A DNA stretch of 64,000 nt, taken from a bacterium HR17. GTDB lineage: Bacteria > Armatimonadota > Fervidibacteria > Fervidibacterales > Fervidibacteraceae. The DNA lies in NCBI GenBank assembly GCA_002898575.1, contig BEHT01000013.1, positions 1 to 64,000 on the forward strand. The letters run 5' to 3'. Below the pieces are notes generated by a model. The model was not told the DNA's origin, made no database searches, and worked only from the letters and a program-made list of their open reading frames with translations. This document shows positions 16,809-26,263 of this stretch, piece after piece (the stretch's first letter is position 1; the number at the start of each line of letters is the position of its first letter). Both the position numbers and the translations under genes were made by a program.

Positions 16809-18818
16809 GTGGAAGGGTATGCAGTGACTTGGTCGGTGCTCAAAGGTGGCGTGGAAGACTGGCCAGCAGTTCTGTTGGTCCTCGCCTTTCCGTTGGCGGG
16901 GTTTGTCATCAATGGCGTGTGGGGGCGACGGTTGCCTCGTAATTTAGTCGCCGTCGTCGCCTGCAGTGCTATCGCAGGCGCTTTTGTGTCCGCGCTTTAC
17001 TTGCTTGCGATGAACCTGTCTTTGCCGCCCACCCAACGCGCCATGAGCGTGCATGTGTTCGCATGGCTGGAAGCGGCAGCCGTTCGTGTCCCGTTCAATC
17101 TGCTCATTGACCCGCTGTCGCTGACGATGGCGCTGACAGTGTCGGGCATTAGTTTCCTCATCCACCTCTACTCGGTCGGCTACATGGCACACGACGAGGA
17201 ATTCAGCCGCTATTTTGCGCTGCTGAACCTGTTTGTCTTTTTCATGCTGCTGTTGGTGTTGGCGGGCAACTTGGCGGTCATGTTTATCGGTTGGGAAGGC
17301 GTTGGTTTTTGCTCCTTTGCCCTCATCAGTTTCTGGTTCACCCGCGAACGGGCGGCGGAAGCGGGGCGTAAAGCCTTTCTCGTCACGCGCTTTGGCGATT
17401 GGGGGTTTCTTGTCGCGACGCTGGCATTGCTGGCGCTTTTCGGCACACTGGATTTTGGCGGCATCGCCTTAGCCGTTCGCGAAAACGATTGGCTGACACC
17501 TTGGTGGGGTGAAAAGGTCAAAGCGCTGGATGCCCTCAACCGGCCGACCGCTCTTGGGCTAACTTTGGGCACGCTCGTTTGTCTCGGCTTGTTCATGGGC
17601 GCTGTCGGTAAGTCGGCACAATTCCCGCTCTATGTCTGGTTGCCCGACGCGATGGAAGGTCCGACTCCTGTCAGCGCGCTCATCCATGCAGCGACGATGG
17701 TGACGGCAGGCGTTTACATGGTTGCCCGGTTGCATTTCCTCTTTGAGCAAGCCCCCATCGCGCTGCTAACGGTTGCGGTCATCGGAGCCTTCACCGCTGC
17801 CTACGCCGCGACGATGGGTTGCGTGGAAAACGACATCAAGCGGGTCTTGGCTTATTCCACCATCAGCCAGTTAGGCTACATGTTCCTTGCGTGTGGTGTC
17901 GGCGCCTACGCAGCGGGCATCTATCACTTGGTCACCCACGCCTTTTTTAAGGCACTGTTGTTTTTGTGCGCGGGGTCGGTCATGCACGCGTTGCACGATG
18001 TCTTAGACATCCGGCGCATGGGCGGGTTGGCAAAAAAGATGCCGACGACGGCAGTGACTTTTTGGGTCGGTGGGTTGGCGTTAGCGGGAATCATTCCCAG
18101 CGGGCTGTTCAGCAAAGACGCCATCCTGCACGCTGCCGAGCAGCAAAAAGCGCTATGGGCGTTAGGGTTGTTCACGGCGGTGCTGACCGCTTTTTACACG
18201 GTGCGGTTGGGCATCAAAGTGTTCCACGGTCAGCCCCGTGATGCGCATTTGCACGAACACGCCCATGAAAGCCCATCCGTTATGACGATGCCAATGAGTT
18301 TACTGGCAGTCGGCACCGTTGTCGTCAGCGCCTTGTGGATGCCCTCCTTTGTGGGACATTGGACGGCGTTGCCGACTTACTTGCAGCCCGTCTTGGGCGA
18401 AACACATGAACCGTCGGCAGCCGAAGCGTTACAAGCGACACTGTGGGCGGTCGGCGCCGCGTTAGTGGGCGCGGTGATCGCCCTTTGGGCTTACGCGTGG
18501 CGTCCCGGCTCCCTGTGGCGCGTGGTGCAAGCGCTGCCGTGGCTGTATCGGCTCGTGGCAGGCAAATACTTCGTGGACGAACTTTACACGACCCTCATCA
18601 CCCGACCGGGACGCCGGGTTGCTGAATGGCTTGCGGCTCACTTTGACCTCGGCGTGATAGACGCCGCTGTCAACGCCACTGGTGGGGTCGTGGCATACAT
18701 CGGTGACCGCGCGCGACGATTGCAGACAGGTTTCTTGCGCAACTATGCCCTTTACTTTGTCAGCGCGTCCGTTCTCGTGTTGATTTACTTGCTGGTTCGG
18801 CTAACGGCGCGCCCATGA
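16809..18818 (+). CDS. nuoL: NADH-quinone oxidoreductase subunit L
   Basis: The 669-residue product is the distal antiporter-like proton-pumping subunit of complex I. FNLLIDPLSLTMALTVSGISFLIHLYSVGYM, LNLFVFFMLLLVLAGNLAVMFIGWEGVGFCSF and KSAQFPLYVWLPDAMEGPTPVSALIHAATMV contain the conserved Glu and Lys residues of the channel. The C-terminal part includes the long lateral helix. No nuoM or nuoN follows; the next gene is holA. The remaining complex I genes must lie elsewhere. Confidence 0.93.
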   Translation: MEGYAVTWSVLKGGVEDWPAVLLVLAFPLAGFVINGVWGRRLPRNLVAVVACSAIAGAFVSALYLLAMNLSLPPTQRAMSVHVFAWLEAAAVRVPFNLLIDPLSLTMALTVSGISFLIHLYSVGYMAHDEEFSRYFALLNLFVFFMLLLVLAGNLAVMFIGWEGVGFCSFALISFWFTRERAAEAGRKAFLVTRFGDWGFLVATLALLALFGTLDFGGIALAVRENDWLTPWWGEKVKALDALNRPTALGLTLGTLVCLGLFMGAVGKSAQFPLYVWLPDAMEGPTPVSALIHAATMVTAGVYMVARLHFLFEQAPIALLTVAVIGAFTAAYAATMGCVENDIKRVLAYSTISQLGYMFLACGVGAYAAGIYHLVTHAFFKALLFLCAGSVMHALHDVLDIRRMGGLAKKMPTTAVTFWVGGLALAGIIPSGLFSKDAILHAAEQQKALWALGLFTAVLTAFYTVRLGIKVFHGQPRDAHLHEHAHESPSVMTMPMSLLAVGTVVVSALWMPSFVGHWTALPTYLQPVLGETHEPSAAEALQATLWAVGAALVGAVIALWAYAWRPGSLWRVVQALPWLYRLVAGKYFVDELYTTLITRPGRRVAEWLAAHFDLGVIDAAVNATGGVVAYIGDRARRLQTGFLRNYALYFVSASVLVLIYLLVRLTARP

Positions 18819-18840
18819 CCGGTGGGAGGCGGTGACGGTT

Positions 18841-20016
18841 ATGCCTTACTTGCTTCTTCCCCGAGAGGCGCAAAGTTTTCGCAATGTGCGCAAGGCGTTG
18901 ACGAAACTGTATCAACGTGCCCGCTCGGGGCAAATGGAACAGACAGTCATCGTGGTGTTCGGCGACGACGAGTTCCTTGTCCAACGCGTCGTGCAACGGC
19001 TGACTGAGTTGCTCCTGCCTCCAGCAGAACGCATGGAAACCCTGACGGTTCTGGACGGCAAGGAAGCGACGGAGGAACAATTGGTGGAAGCGTTGTTAGT
19101 GCCGTCCTTTGGGTTTGAACATCTCAAACGCCGATTGGTTGTCGTCAAATCACCGCCACTTGTGTGGGGCACAGCCAGCGCGAAACGCAAGGGCAACGGC
19201 GAGTGGTGGCAATGGCTGCGAAATGTGCCCGAAAACACTTGGGTCGTCTTAGCCATCCCAGAGACAGTGCCTCCCTCGGTATTAAATGTGCTTGATGAGG
19301 TGGCGTTATTGGTGCCCATCGCTAAGTTGCGGTCGCAAGACCTCCCAGAATTTGTCCAAATGCTTGCCGAACAAGCCGGCGTTCATTTGACAAAAGACGC
19401 TGCCCAGGAACTGATAGAACGGGTCGGTAACGATGCCCGCCAGTTGGCGAACGAGGTGGAAAAGCTGGCGCTGATTGTCGGTATGGACGGACGCGTGACG
19501 GCGGATGTGGTGCGTGAAGCGGTGCCGTCGTTGGCTATGGATGTATTTGCGTTGGTCAACGCCATCACTGCCGGAGACACCCCAACCGCTGTGCGCCTCT
19601 TGGAAGGATTACTTGAGCGACGGGAACAACCGGTGCGCATCATCGGGATGCTCGCCCGGCAATTTCGCTTTTTGCTCCAAGCGCGGTTGCTGTTGGACGC
19701 TAAGGTGATCACTGCCGCGTTCCTTCACACCCGCTACGATACCCTGCGGCAACAACTGGAGCGCGTCCCGGAAGTGTTGCGCCAGCGGTTACCCAATGAC
19801 ACGCGTTACAACCTACTGCGCCAATCGCCAGCGGCTGTTCGCAACTTTCTTTTGCAGGCACGCGCGTTCTCTGCCGAGCAAATCCGGCACGCCCTGCGAT
19901 TGTTGCTGGAAGCGGACATCGGTTTAAAGACCGGCGTGGATCAAAGGCAACAGTTGATGTTGCTCGTCGTGCACCTTTGCAATTTCATTAGGGCATCCGC
20001 AAATAGCGTTGCGTAG
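18841..20016 (+). CDS. holA: DNA polymerase III subunit delta
   Basis: This 391-residue protein is the delta subunit of the clamp loader, which opens the beta sliding clamp. VIVVFGDDEFLVQRVVQRL, DLPEFVQMLAEQAGV and ARQLANEVEKLALIVG match the AAA+-like and lid regions of HolA. LLERREQPVRIIGMLARQFRFLLQARLL is the C-terminal collar-domain motif. The ATG at 18841 is 11 bases after GGGAGG; a GTG at 18832 lies too close to it. The gene converges on rodA with only 3 bases between stops. Confidence 0.9.
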   Translation: MPYLLLPREAQSFRNVRKALTKLYQRARSGQMEQTVIVVFGDDEFLVQRVVQRLTELLLPPAERMETLTVLDGKEATEEQLVEALLVPSFGFEHLKRRLVVVKSPPLVWGTASAKRKGNGEWWQWLRNVPENTWVVLAIPETVPPSVLNVLDEVALLVPIAKLRSQDLPEFVQMLAEQAGVHLTKDAAQELIERVGNDARQLANEVEKLALIVGMDGRVTADVVREAVPSLAMDVFALVNAITAGDTPTAVRLLEGLLERREQPVRIIGMLARQFRFLLQARLLLDAKVITAAFLHTRYDTLRQQLERVPEVLRQRLPNDTRYNLLRQSPAAVRNFLLQARAFSAEQIRHALRLLLEADIGLKTGVDQRQQLMLLVVHLCNFIRASANSVA

Positions 20017-20019
20017 CGG

Positions 20020-21120
20020 CTAACTGAAAGCCAACCGTCGGCGCCGCATCGCTACGCTTTGAACGAGCCCCAACACCAGGTAGGAGACGACTAAGTTGCT
20101 GCCCCCTGCGCTGAAAAACGGTAACGGGATCCCTGTGATCGGCATGAGGCGTAAGGTCATCCCGATGTTGATGGTGACATGGGCGGCGAAGTAACAGAAA
20201 GCGCCGACCGCCAAGAACGCGCCGAGGGGTGTCTCGCACTCCGCAGCGATTGCCAGCAACCGCCACAACAAAAGGGCGAAAGCGATGACGACGGTTGACG
20301 CCCAAACAAATCCGCCCTCTTCACCAACCACTGTGAAAATGAAATCCGTGTGCTGAGCGGGCACGAACCCGAGTTTGCCCATGCGCCCACGAAACACCCC
20401 TTTGCCGACGAGCCCTCCGGAACCGATCGCCAACTGCGATTGGATGATGTGGTAGCCTTCGCGGTTGGCGCGCGAGTAGGGATCAACGAAGGCGACCAAA
20501 CGCTGCTTTTGGTAATCTTTGATAACGCCTTTGTGCCATCCGATCGTAAAAAGCAGCAGCCCTGTAGCGAGAACGAAAGCGATCCATCGTAGCGGCGCGC
20601 CCGCGAATAGGAGCATTCCCAGCCAAATTGCCACCAGCACCAACGCCGTCCCCAAATCGGGTTGCAAGAACACCAAAACGAGTGGGAGGGTGACATGGAC
20701 GCCCGTTTTGAACAAAAAAGCCGCTTCTGTCAAGCGAGCGCGATGTTCGCTCAACATTGTCGCTAAGGATACGATCAGAGCGAGTTTAGCGAACTCTGAC
20801 GGCTGCACGGTCACACCGCCGATACGCACCCAGCGTTGCGCCCCGTATTGTTCGTGTCCGATGAACATCACGATCACCAGGCAAAGAATGTTCAGCCAAT
20901 ACAACCATTGTGCCCACCGCGCCCATCGTTGAGCATCCGTGCGCATTGCCACGACAAACAACGCCCATCCCAGCAGCATCCACATCGCTTGACGGGTGAC
21001 CTTTAGCCAGCCGGTTGTGTAAGTGGCGCTGGCAAGGGCGAGCAAACCGCTCGCCTGCAGGGCTAAAACGGTGCCCATAAGTAACCAGTCCATGCGTTTC
21101 CACCCGCTGCGTTCCGTCAT
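20020..21120 (-). CDS. rodA: RodA/FtsW/SpoVE-type peptidoglycan polymerase
   Basis: This 366-residue, roughly ten-helix SEDS protein polymerises glycan strands from lipid II. It shows GAQRWVRIGGVTVQPSEFAKLALI, FLQPDLGTALVLVAIW, GLVGKGVF, TDFIFTVVGEEGG and the C-terminal PLPFFSAGGSNLVVSY. RodA is favoured over FtsW because the sequence is short and ends soon after the last helix. The start directly follows the kinase stop codon and its GGAGG lies inside the end of the kinase gene, so translation is coupled. Confidence 0.85.
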   Translation of the reverse strand: MTERSGWKRMDWLLMGTVLALQASGLLALASATYTTGWLKVTRQAMWMLLGWALFVVAMRTDAQRWARWAQWLYWLNILCLVIVMFIGHEQYGAQRWVRIGGVTVQPSEFAKLALIVSLATMLSEHRARLTEAAFLFKTGVHVTLPLVLVFLQPDLGTALVLVAIWLGMLLFAGAPLRWIAFVLATGLLLFTIGWHKGVIKDYQKQRLVAFVDPYSRANREGYHIIQSQLAIGSGGLVGKGVFRGRMGKLGFVPAQHTDFIFTVVGEEGGFVWASTVVIAFALLLWRLLAIAAECETPLGAFLAVGAFCYFAAHVTINIGMTLRLMPITGIPLPFFSAGGSNLVVSYLVLGLVQSVAMRRRRLAFS

Positions 21121-22458
21121 TTAACGCGCGGCGCCTCCTTCGTCGGGACCGGGCTTGGCAAGTCGCAGAGGGAGGCGAATGAAAACGGTCGTGCCCTTGC
21201 CCAACTCGCTGTCCACCCAAATCTTGCCGTTGTGAGCGTCCACGATGTTTTTGACGATGCGCGTGCCTAAGCCCGTCCCGCCTGGCTTTGTGGAAATGGC
21301 GCGGTCGGTGAAAAGGCGCTCCTTCACCTCCGGAGGCATGCCCTGCCCCGTGTCGGCGACCTCTATGCCCAAGTAGTTGCCGTCAGGGAATTCGCCATCG
21401 TAGCGGACATAAGTGCGAATTGTCACCGACCCACCCGCAGGCGTTTCGGGAATAGCGTTGTTGACAAGGTTGTAAAGGGCATTGTAGAGGCGTTTGGGGT
21501 CAACCAGCACTAACGGCACCGTCGTCACCCGTTCTAGCTGTAACTTCACGCCTTGCTTTTGAGCCACCGGTTGCAGGGCTCGCAACACTTTTTCGGCGAC
21601 TTCGTTGACATCGGTCGGAATAAATTGGGGCTCCGCCACGACGCCTTTTACGGCGTCAGCGATTTCGCGGACGCGTTCTTGAATCTGCGCGGAGCCCTCC
21701 TCTATCATGGCGACGGCTTCATCAAAGAAACTGTCAAACGGGTTGAGGGCATTAAGCAGCGCCTCCCGCGCCGGCGGCGGAAGGGTCTCCTGAAGATGTG
21801 TCAATTGAGCGCGGAACGATTGGTAAAACGCGTGCAAGGTCTGCGCAGTGGTCAAAATGGGCGTGAGCATGTTTTTGATGTCGTGGCTGATGTTGCCCAG
21901 CAACCGGGCGATGATGGCGAGGCGACGCTCCTCTTGCATGCGCACCGTCTCAATCGCCGTCGCCGCCAGCGTTGCGACGACCGTTAACACTTCCAAGTCA
22001 TGGCGGTCAAAGGGTCCGTCGCGCTTGTTGACGGCTTGGAGCACGCCCAACGGTTTACCCTCGATGTCCCGCAGCGGAACCGTCACCATGTTGCGGGTGT
22101 GGTAGCCCGTTTTGGCATCCACATCCCGCAAGTGCCGTGCCTCACGGCTGGCATCCTCAGTGATTTTAGGTTGCCCCGATTGAAACACTTCTCCGGCAAC
22201 GCCGCGGTCTGCGGGAATCTCCATACCCGTCAATTCATCGGCTTTTTCGCCGACGACATAGCGAAACACCAGCGTGTTGTGTTCGGGGTTGTAGAGGTAA
22301 AGGGTGCCTGCATCGGCGCTGACGACCTCCAAAGCCACCCGCAGCGTTTCCTGCAACATGTCGTCCAAATTTTGTTTGGCGTAGAGCGCCGAAGTGATGC
22401 GGAAAATGGCTTCTAACTGCCGATTGCGTTTTTCTAACTCCCGCTGGGTGTCTATCAC
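21121..22458 (-). CDS. GAF-domain sensor histidine kinase
   Basis: This 445-residue protein has a short coiled start, a GAF domain (about residues 20-165, with DAGTLYLYNPEHNT and MVTVPLRDIEGKPLGVLQAVNK) and a kinase core. The phospho-acceptor His is in NISHDIKNMLTPI. The ATP-binding boxes are LYNLVNNAIPE, VADTGQGMPPE and GGTGLGTRIVKNI. It has no membrane helix, so it is cytoplasmic and probably senses a small molecule or redox signal. No response regulator is adjacent. It is co-transcribed with rodA, hinting at cell-shape or growth control. The GTG start has GGGAGG upstream. Confidence 0.88.
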   Translation of the reverse strand: MIDTQRELEKRNRQLEAIFRITSALYAKQNLDDMLQETLRVALEVVSADAGTLYLYNPEHNTLVFRYVVGEKADELTGMEIPADRGVAGEVFQSGQPKITEDASREARHLRDVDAKTGYHTRNMVTVPLRDIEGKPLGVLQAVNKRDGPFDRHDLEVLTVVATLAATAIETVRMQEERRLAIIARLLGNISHDIKNMLTPILTTAQTLHAFYQSFRAQLTHLQETLPPPAREALLNALNPFDSFFDEAVAMIEEGSAQIQERVREIADAVKGVVAEPQFIPTDVNEVAEKVLRALQPVAQKQGVKLQLERVTTVPLVLVDPKRLYNALYNLVNNAIPETPAGGSVTIRTYVRYDGEFPDGNYLGIEVADTGQGMPPEVKERLFTDRAISTKPGGTGLGTRIVKNIVDAHNGKIWVDSELGKGTTVFIRLPLRLAKPGPDEGGAAR

Positions 22459-22493
22459 GGGGCACCCACCTCCCGCTCACGGCTTTAACCCTT

Positions 22494-23387
22494 TCAGATG
22501 CACCCGCAGGCTGTCCCGCCATCCGGCAAGCGGCGCAGGATGCACCCACACCGTTGACACCGCGCCGTTACGGTCGTCCCGTTCACTGTGAGCGTGACGA
22601 CGCGTCCTGTCAGGGTCGCCATCACTTCGTCATGAAATTGTTGCCACGAACTATTACCCCAGCGGTAGGCCTCCACGATGAGTGGGAAGTCCACAGCCTG
22701 CAACAGCGGTTGCAGCAAGTCCCACGGGATGGTGCCATAGCCTGGCGGCAAGTGCAAATCGCGCGTTTTGTCGTTGTCAGCGAGGTGAAAGGTCGCCACT
22801 GTCGGTAAGACACTTTCCAGCCACAAGTGGACGTTGCCTGCGATGTGGGCGTGCCCCGTGTCAAAGCAGAGGCGCAAATGGGGCGTCAAGAAACCGGCAA
22901 GGAAACGGCTCAGTTCTGCCGGATCGCTGCCGATCGCCGCTTCCGGCAGCATGTTTTCGACCGCCAAGATAAGCCCCAACTCCTCGGCAACAGGCAGCAA
23001 TTCCTCCAAACTTTCGCGGAGCCAATCCCACGCCTTCTGGGGTGAGACCTCTGGGCGAGCGGTGCTGGACGGGTGTAAGACGCAAACGGCTGCGCCGACG
23101 AGAGCGATCCGCTCTAAAACGAACTTGAAATACTCCACTGCGCGCCGGCGTGCCCGTTGATCTGAGTGGGCTAAGTTGTGCGGTCCACCGAAAGGGGCGT
23201 GGACCGACCAAAACCGCACGCGGGCGTCCCGGAAGGCTTGGCGCCACATCTCCAGCACCCGCACAGGATTTTCCACCAGTGGGGCGTAATCACATTCAAC
23301 GGCAACGACGCCCGCATCAGACCATGCCCGCAAGTCGTCATCCAGTGTTTCCCGTTCAATGCGTGCGATAGCCACACCAATTTCCAT
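22494..23387 (-). CDS. TIM-barrel sugar isomerase/epimerase-like protein with a C-terminal Cys cluster
   Basis: The 297-residue product belongs to the AP-endonuclease-2/xylose-isomerase-like TIM barrels. Metal-site segments include WSVHAPFGG, VCVLHPSS, LAVENMLPE, LCFDTGHAHIAGN, FHLADNDKTRDLHLPPGYGTI and LIVEAYR. The family isomerises or epimerises sugars, sugar acids or inosose. The last 22 residues form an unusual tail with CQRCGC and CGC motifs, which could bind zinc and are not part of the ordinary barrel. It heads the operon with the histidine kinase and rodA. Confidence 0.75.
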   Translation of the reverse strand: MEIGVAIARIERETLDDDLRAWSDAGVVAVECDYAPLVENPVRVLEMWRQAFRDARVRFWSVHAPFGGPHNLAHSDQRARRRAVEYFKFVLERIALVGAAVCVLHPSSTARPEVSPQKAWDWLRESLEELLPVAEELGLILAVENMLPEAAIGSDPAELSRFLAGFLTPHLRLCFDTGHAHIAGNVHLWLESVLPTVATFHLADNDKTRDLHLPPGYGTIPWDLLQPLLQAVDFPLIVEAYRWGNSSWQQFHDEVMATLTGRVVTLTVNGTTVTARCQRCGCILRRLPDGGTACGCI

Positions 23388-23427
23388 CAGGTTTCACCCC
23401 ACCAGCGCGTCGGCATGCGGTGGACGC

Positions 23428-23433
23428 TACAAT
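23428..23433 (+). promoter_or_regulatory. Possible -10 element of the sdh operon
   Basis: TACAAT lies 66 bases before the chosen sdhC/D start in the gap between divergent genes. No good -35 box is seen at the right distance, so this is only a candidate. Confidence 0.25.
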
Positions 23434-23499
23434 GATGACGCATAGCGCACGCTAACGGTGCCGTATCCGACACAGCGCAGAAAGGAGGCAACGCAACCT

Positions 23500-24345
23500 G
23501 TGCATGGGCGTTATCGGGGCGATTTAGGCATGTGGATGTTCTTACTCCATCGGCTCACGGGTGTCGGTATTTTCGTTTTTCTGCTGGTGCACATCGTGGA
23601 CACCTCGCTGATTGGGTTCAGCCCGAAGGCTTACGACCACATGGTTTGGCTGTATCATCACCCCGTCTTTCGGGTCGGCGAAATCTTGTTGCTGGGCGCC
23701 GTGCTGTTGCACGCGCTCAACGGCGTGCGGGTCATTGTCATGGACTTCGTGCCCGCATGGACGGTTTACAACCGCCAATTGATTGTCGGCGTCGTCGGGG
23801 CGTTTGTCGTCCTGTTCGTCCCGTCCGCTGCCGTCATGTTCAGTTACATGCTGCAAGGTAGCGAACCCCTTAGCGTGGGCAACTTGCTGGAATGGCGGGC
23901 GTGGTTGCCGGCAGCCGCCAGCACTTTAGCCGTCGCTGCCGTGAGCGTGCCGAGTTTGACTTTACCCCGCCCGCAACCGCCTGCTCGCCCCGTTGGCGGC
24001 ATGGAGTTTCTGGGTTGGGCGTTCATGCGGGTCTCAGGCATTTTGCTCATTTTCCTCGTGCTGGGGCACTTTGCCATCATGCACTTGCTGGACGGAGGCG
24101 TCAATCGGATCAATGCCGCCTTCGTCGCTCAGCGGTGGGCAAATGTCGGTTGGCGCTTTTACGACTTCGCGATGCTCCTGCTGGCGATGGGACACGGCGT
24201 TTGGGGCATGCGGACGGTGCTATTGGATTTCGTCCACCGCCCGACACGGCGCTTTTGGGCGCTTGCTGCCCTTTACACGCTTTCTGGCGCCGTCATGGTC
24301 TTGGGCGCGTTGGTTCTGTTCACCTTTCAAGCACCGTCACGCTAA
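23500..24345 (+). CDS. Fused SdhC-SdhD succinate dehydrogenase membrane anchor
   Basis: This 281-residue protein contains two three-helix units. The first (WMFLLHRLTGVGIFVFLLVH, then HALNGVRVIVMDF) is SdhC-like. The second (FMRVSGILLIFLVLGHFAIMHLL, then GHGVWGMRTVLLDF) is SdhD-like. Both contain an H-x3-G-x-R-x4-D pattern, so each half could supply heme b ligands. Normally these are two separate proteins. The start is the GTG at 23500, 11 bases after AAAGGAGG; a longer start at 23458 would place this SD inside the gene. It leads the sdhA-sdhB operon. Confidence 0.85.
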   Translation: MHGRYRGDLGMWMFLLHRLTGVGIFVFLLVHIVDTSLIGFSPKAYDHMVWLYHHPVFRVGEILLLGAVLLHALNGVRVIVMDFVPAWTVYNRQLIVGVVGAFVVLFVPSAAVMFSYMLQGSEPLSVGNLLEWRAWLPAAASTLAVAAVSVPSLTLPRPQPPARPVGGMEFLGWAFMRVSGILLIFLVLGHFAIMHLLDGGVNRINAAFVAQRWANVGWRFYDFAMLLLAMGHGVWGMRTVLLDFVHRPTRRFWALAALYTLSGAVMVLGALVLFTFQAPSR

Positions 24346-24425
24346 ACTTGCCATGACATGATGAACACAAGCGGTGCGGAAAAACAGTCCTGTGCCCATA
24401 CGAGTTCAAGTTGAGGTGACTGCCC

Positions 24426-26204
24426 ATGCAAATCGTGCGGCACCGTTACGATGCCGTCGTGGTAGGTGCTGGCGGCGCCGGGTTAATGGCGGCGCTCAAC
24501 CTCGCGCAAGCAGGTGTGCCGACAGCGGTGCTCAGCAAACTGTACCCGACCCGCTCCCACACAGGCACAGCGCAAGGCGGTATCGGTGCGGCATTGGGCA
24601 ACATGGAAGAAGACCACTGGGAATGGCATGTCTTTGACACCATCAAGGGCAGCGATTACCTTGCCGACCAAGACGCCGTAGAAGTCATGTGCCGTGAAGC
24701 CATTGACTGCGTCTACTTTCTGGAACACATGGGCTTGCCCTTTGACCGCACGGACGAAGGTAAAATCATGCAGCGGCGCTTCGGTGGGCACACCAACAAC
24801 ATCACGGGTGAACCCGTTCGGCGCGCTTGCCACGCTGCTGACCGCACAGGGCACATGATTTTGCAGACGCTCTACCAGCAATGCATCCGCTACGGTGTCC
24901 AGTTCTTCAACGAGTTTTTCCTGACCGATTTGCTGCTGACGGGCGACCCGTTGGATCCAGCGACGCGGTGCTGTGGCGCCGTGGCGTTGGAGATGCGAAC
25001 AGGCATCTTGCACATCTTTCACGCCAAAGCCGTGCTGTTTGCGACAGGAGGCTTCGGGCGCATCTACAAGGTCACCAGCAACGCCCACACGCTCACGGGT
25101 GACGGTTGTGCTGTCGCATGGCGGCGAGGCATCCCGTTGGAAGACATGGAGTTTTATCAGTTCCACCCGACAGGCATTTACAAGTTGGGCGTGCTACTGA
25201 GCGAAGCGGCGCGGGGTGAAGGGGCTTACCTCCTCAACGGGTTAGGCGAACGCTTCATGGCGCGTTATGCGCCCAAGTTAATGGAATTGGCGCCCCGCGA
25301 TTTGGTCAGTCGGGCGATGTATCTGGAAATCCGCGAAGGGCGCGGGGTCAACGGTAAAGATTACTTGCATTTGGATGTCCGCCACTTGCCCAAAGAGGTG
25401 TTGGAAAAGAAACTGCCCGACATCACCGAATTTGCCCGCATCTACTTGGGCGTTGACCCCGAAAAAGAGCCTGTCCCCGTCCAACCGACGGCGCATTACG
25501 CGATGGGCGGCATCCCGACCGATGTGCATGGGCGAGTCGTTGTGGACGAAAAGAACACACCCCTCACCGGCTTCTACGCAGCGGGCGAATGTGCCTGCGT
25601 CTCAGTGCACGGGGCAAATCGGTTGGGCACCAACTCGCTCGTGGACATCCTCGTGTTCGGGCGACGGGCGGGGTTGCATATGGCGCAATTCTGTCGTGAG
25701 GCTGACTTCCCGCCATTGCCCGACAAGCCTGAAGCGATGACAATGGAACGCATCCGACACTTGCTCAACAACACCGACGGCAAATGGCGCGTCGGTCAAA
25801 TTCGGCGCGCACTGCAGGAAGTCATGATGGACAAGGCGTCCGTCCTGCGCACGGGCGACGGGCTGCGGGAGTGTTGGGACAAGGTGCGGGATTTGAAAGG
25901 GCAATATGCGCAGGTGCGGTTGGACGACCACCATCGGGCGTTCAACCTTGACCTCATTGAAGCGCTGGAATTGGGCTACCTGTTGGATTGCGCCGAAGCC
26001 CTCGTCGCCAGCGCCCTCAACCGCGCGGAAAGTCGCGGCGCCCATTACCGTGAGGACTTTCCCCAGCGCGACGACGCCAACTGGCTCAAACACACGCTCA
26101 TCTACCGGCGGGACAAAGGGCACAAGGCAGGCGATGCAGAGGTAGAGTTCCGCTACAAGCCCGTCGTCATCACCAAGTATCCGCCGCAGGAACGGAAATA
26201 TTGA
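24426..26204 (+). CDS. sdhA: Succinate dehydrogenase flavoprotein subunit
   Basis: The 592-residue FAD subunit oxidises succinate to fumarate on the cytoplasmic side. It has the dinucleotide motif VVGAGGAGLMAALNLAQAG, the FAD-attachment segment LYPTRSHTGTAQGG with the flavinylated His, RRFGGHTNN, the active-site arginine and histidine regions QFHPTGIYKLGVLLSEAARGEGAYL and PTAHYAMGGIPT, and GANRLGTNSLVDILVFGRRA. Full length for the family. It lies between the anchor gene and sdhB. The stop codon overlaps the sdhB leader. Confidence 0.95.
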   Translation: MQIVRHRYDAVVVGAGGAGLMAALNLAQAGVPTAVLSKLYPTRSHTGTAQGGIGAALGNMEEDHWEWHVFDTIKGSDYLADQDAVEVMCREAIDCVYFLEHMGLPFDRTDEGKIMQRRFGGHTNNITGEPVRRACHAADRTGHMILQTLYQQCIRYGVQFFNEFFLTDLLLTGDPLDPATRCCGAVALEMRTGILHIFHAKAVLFATGGFGRIYKVTSNAHTLTGDGCAVAWRRGIPLEDMEFYQFHPTGIYKLGVLLSEAARGEGAYLLNGLGERFMARYAPKLMELAPRDLVSRAMYLEIREGRGVNGKDYLHLDVRHLPKEVLEKKLPDITEFARIYLGVDPEKEPVPVQPTAHYAMGGIPTDVHGRVVVDEKNTPLTGFYAAGECACVSVHGANRLGTNSLVDILVFGRRAGLHMAQFCREADFPPLPDKPEAMTMERIRHLLNNTDGKWRVGQIRRALQEVMMDKASVLRTGDGLRECWDKVRDLKGQYAQVRLDDHHRAFNLDLIEALELGYLLDCAEALVASALNRAESRGAHYREDFPQRDDANWLKHTLIYRRDKGHKAGDAEVEFRYKPVVITKYPPQERKY

Positions 26205-26263
26205 GAGGCGTGCGACAGCATGCCCAAAAATTTCGCAACCGTGTTGCCGAGGTGAACGAAACG

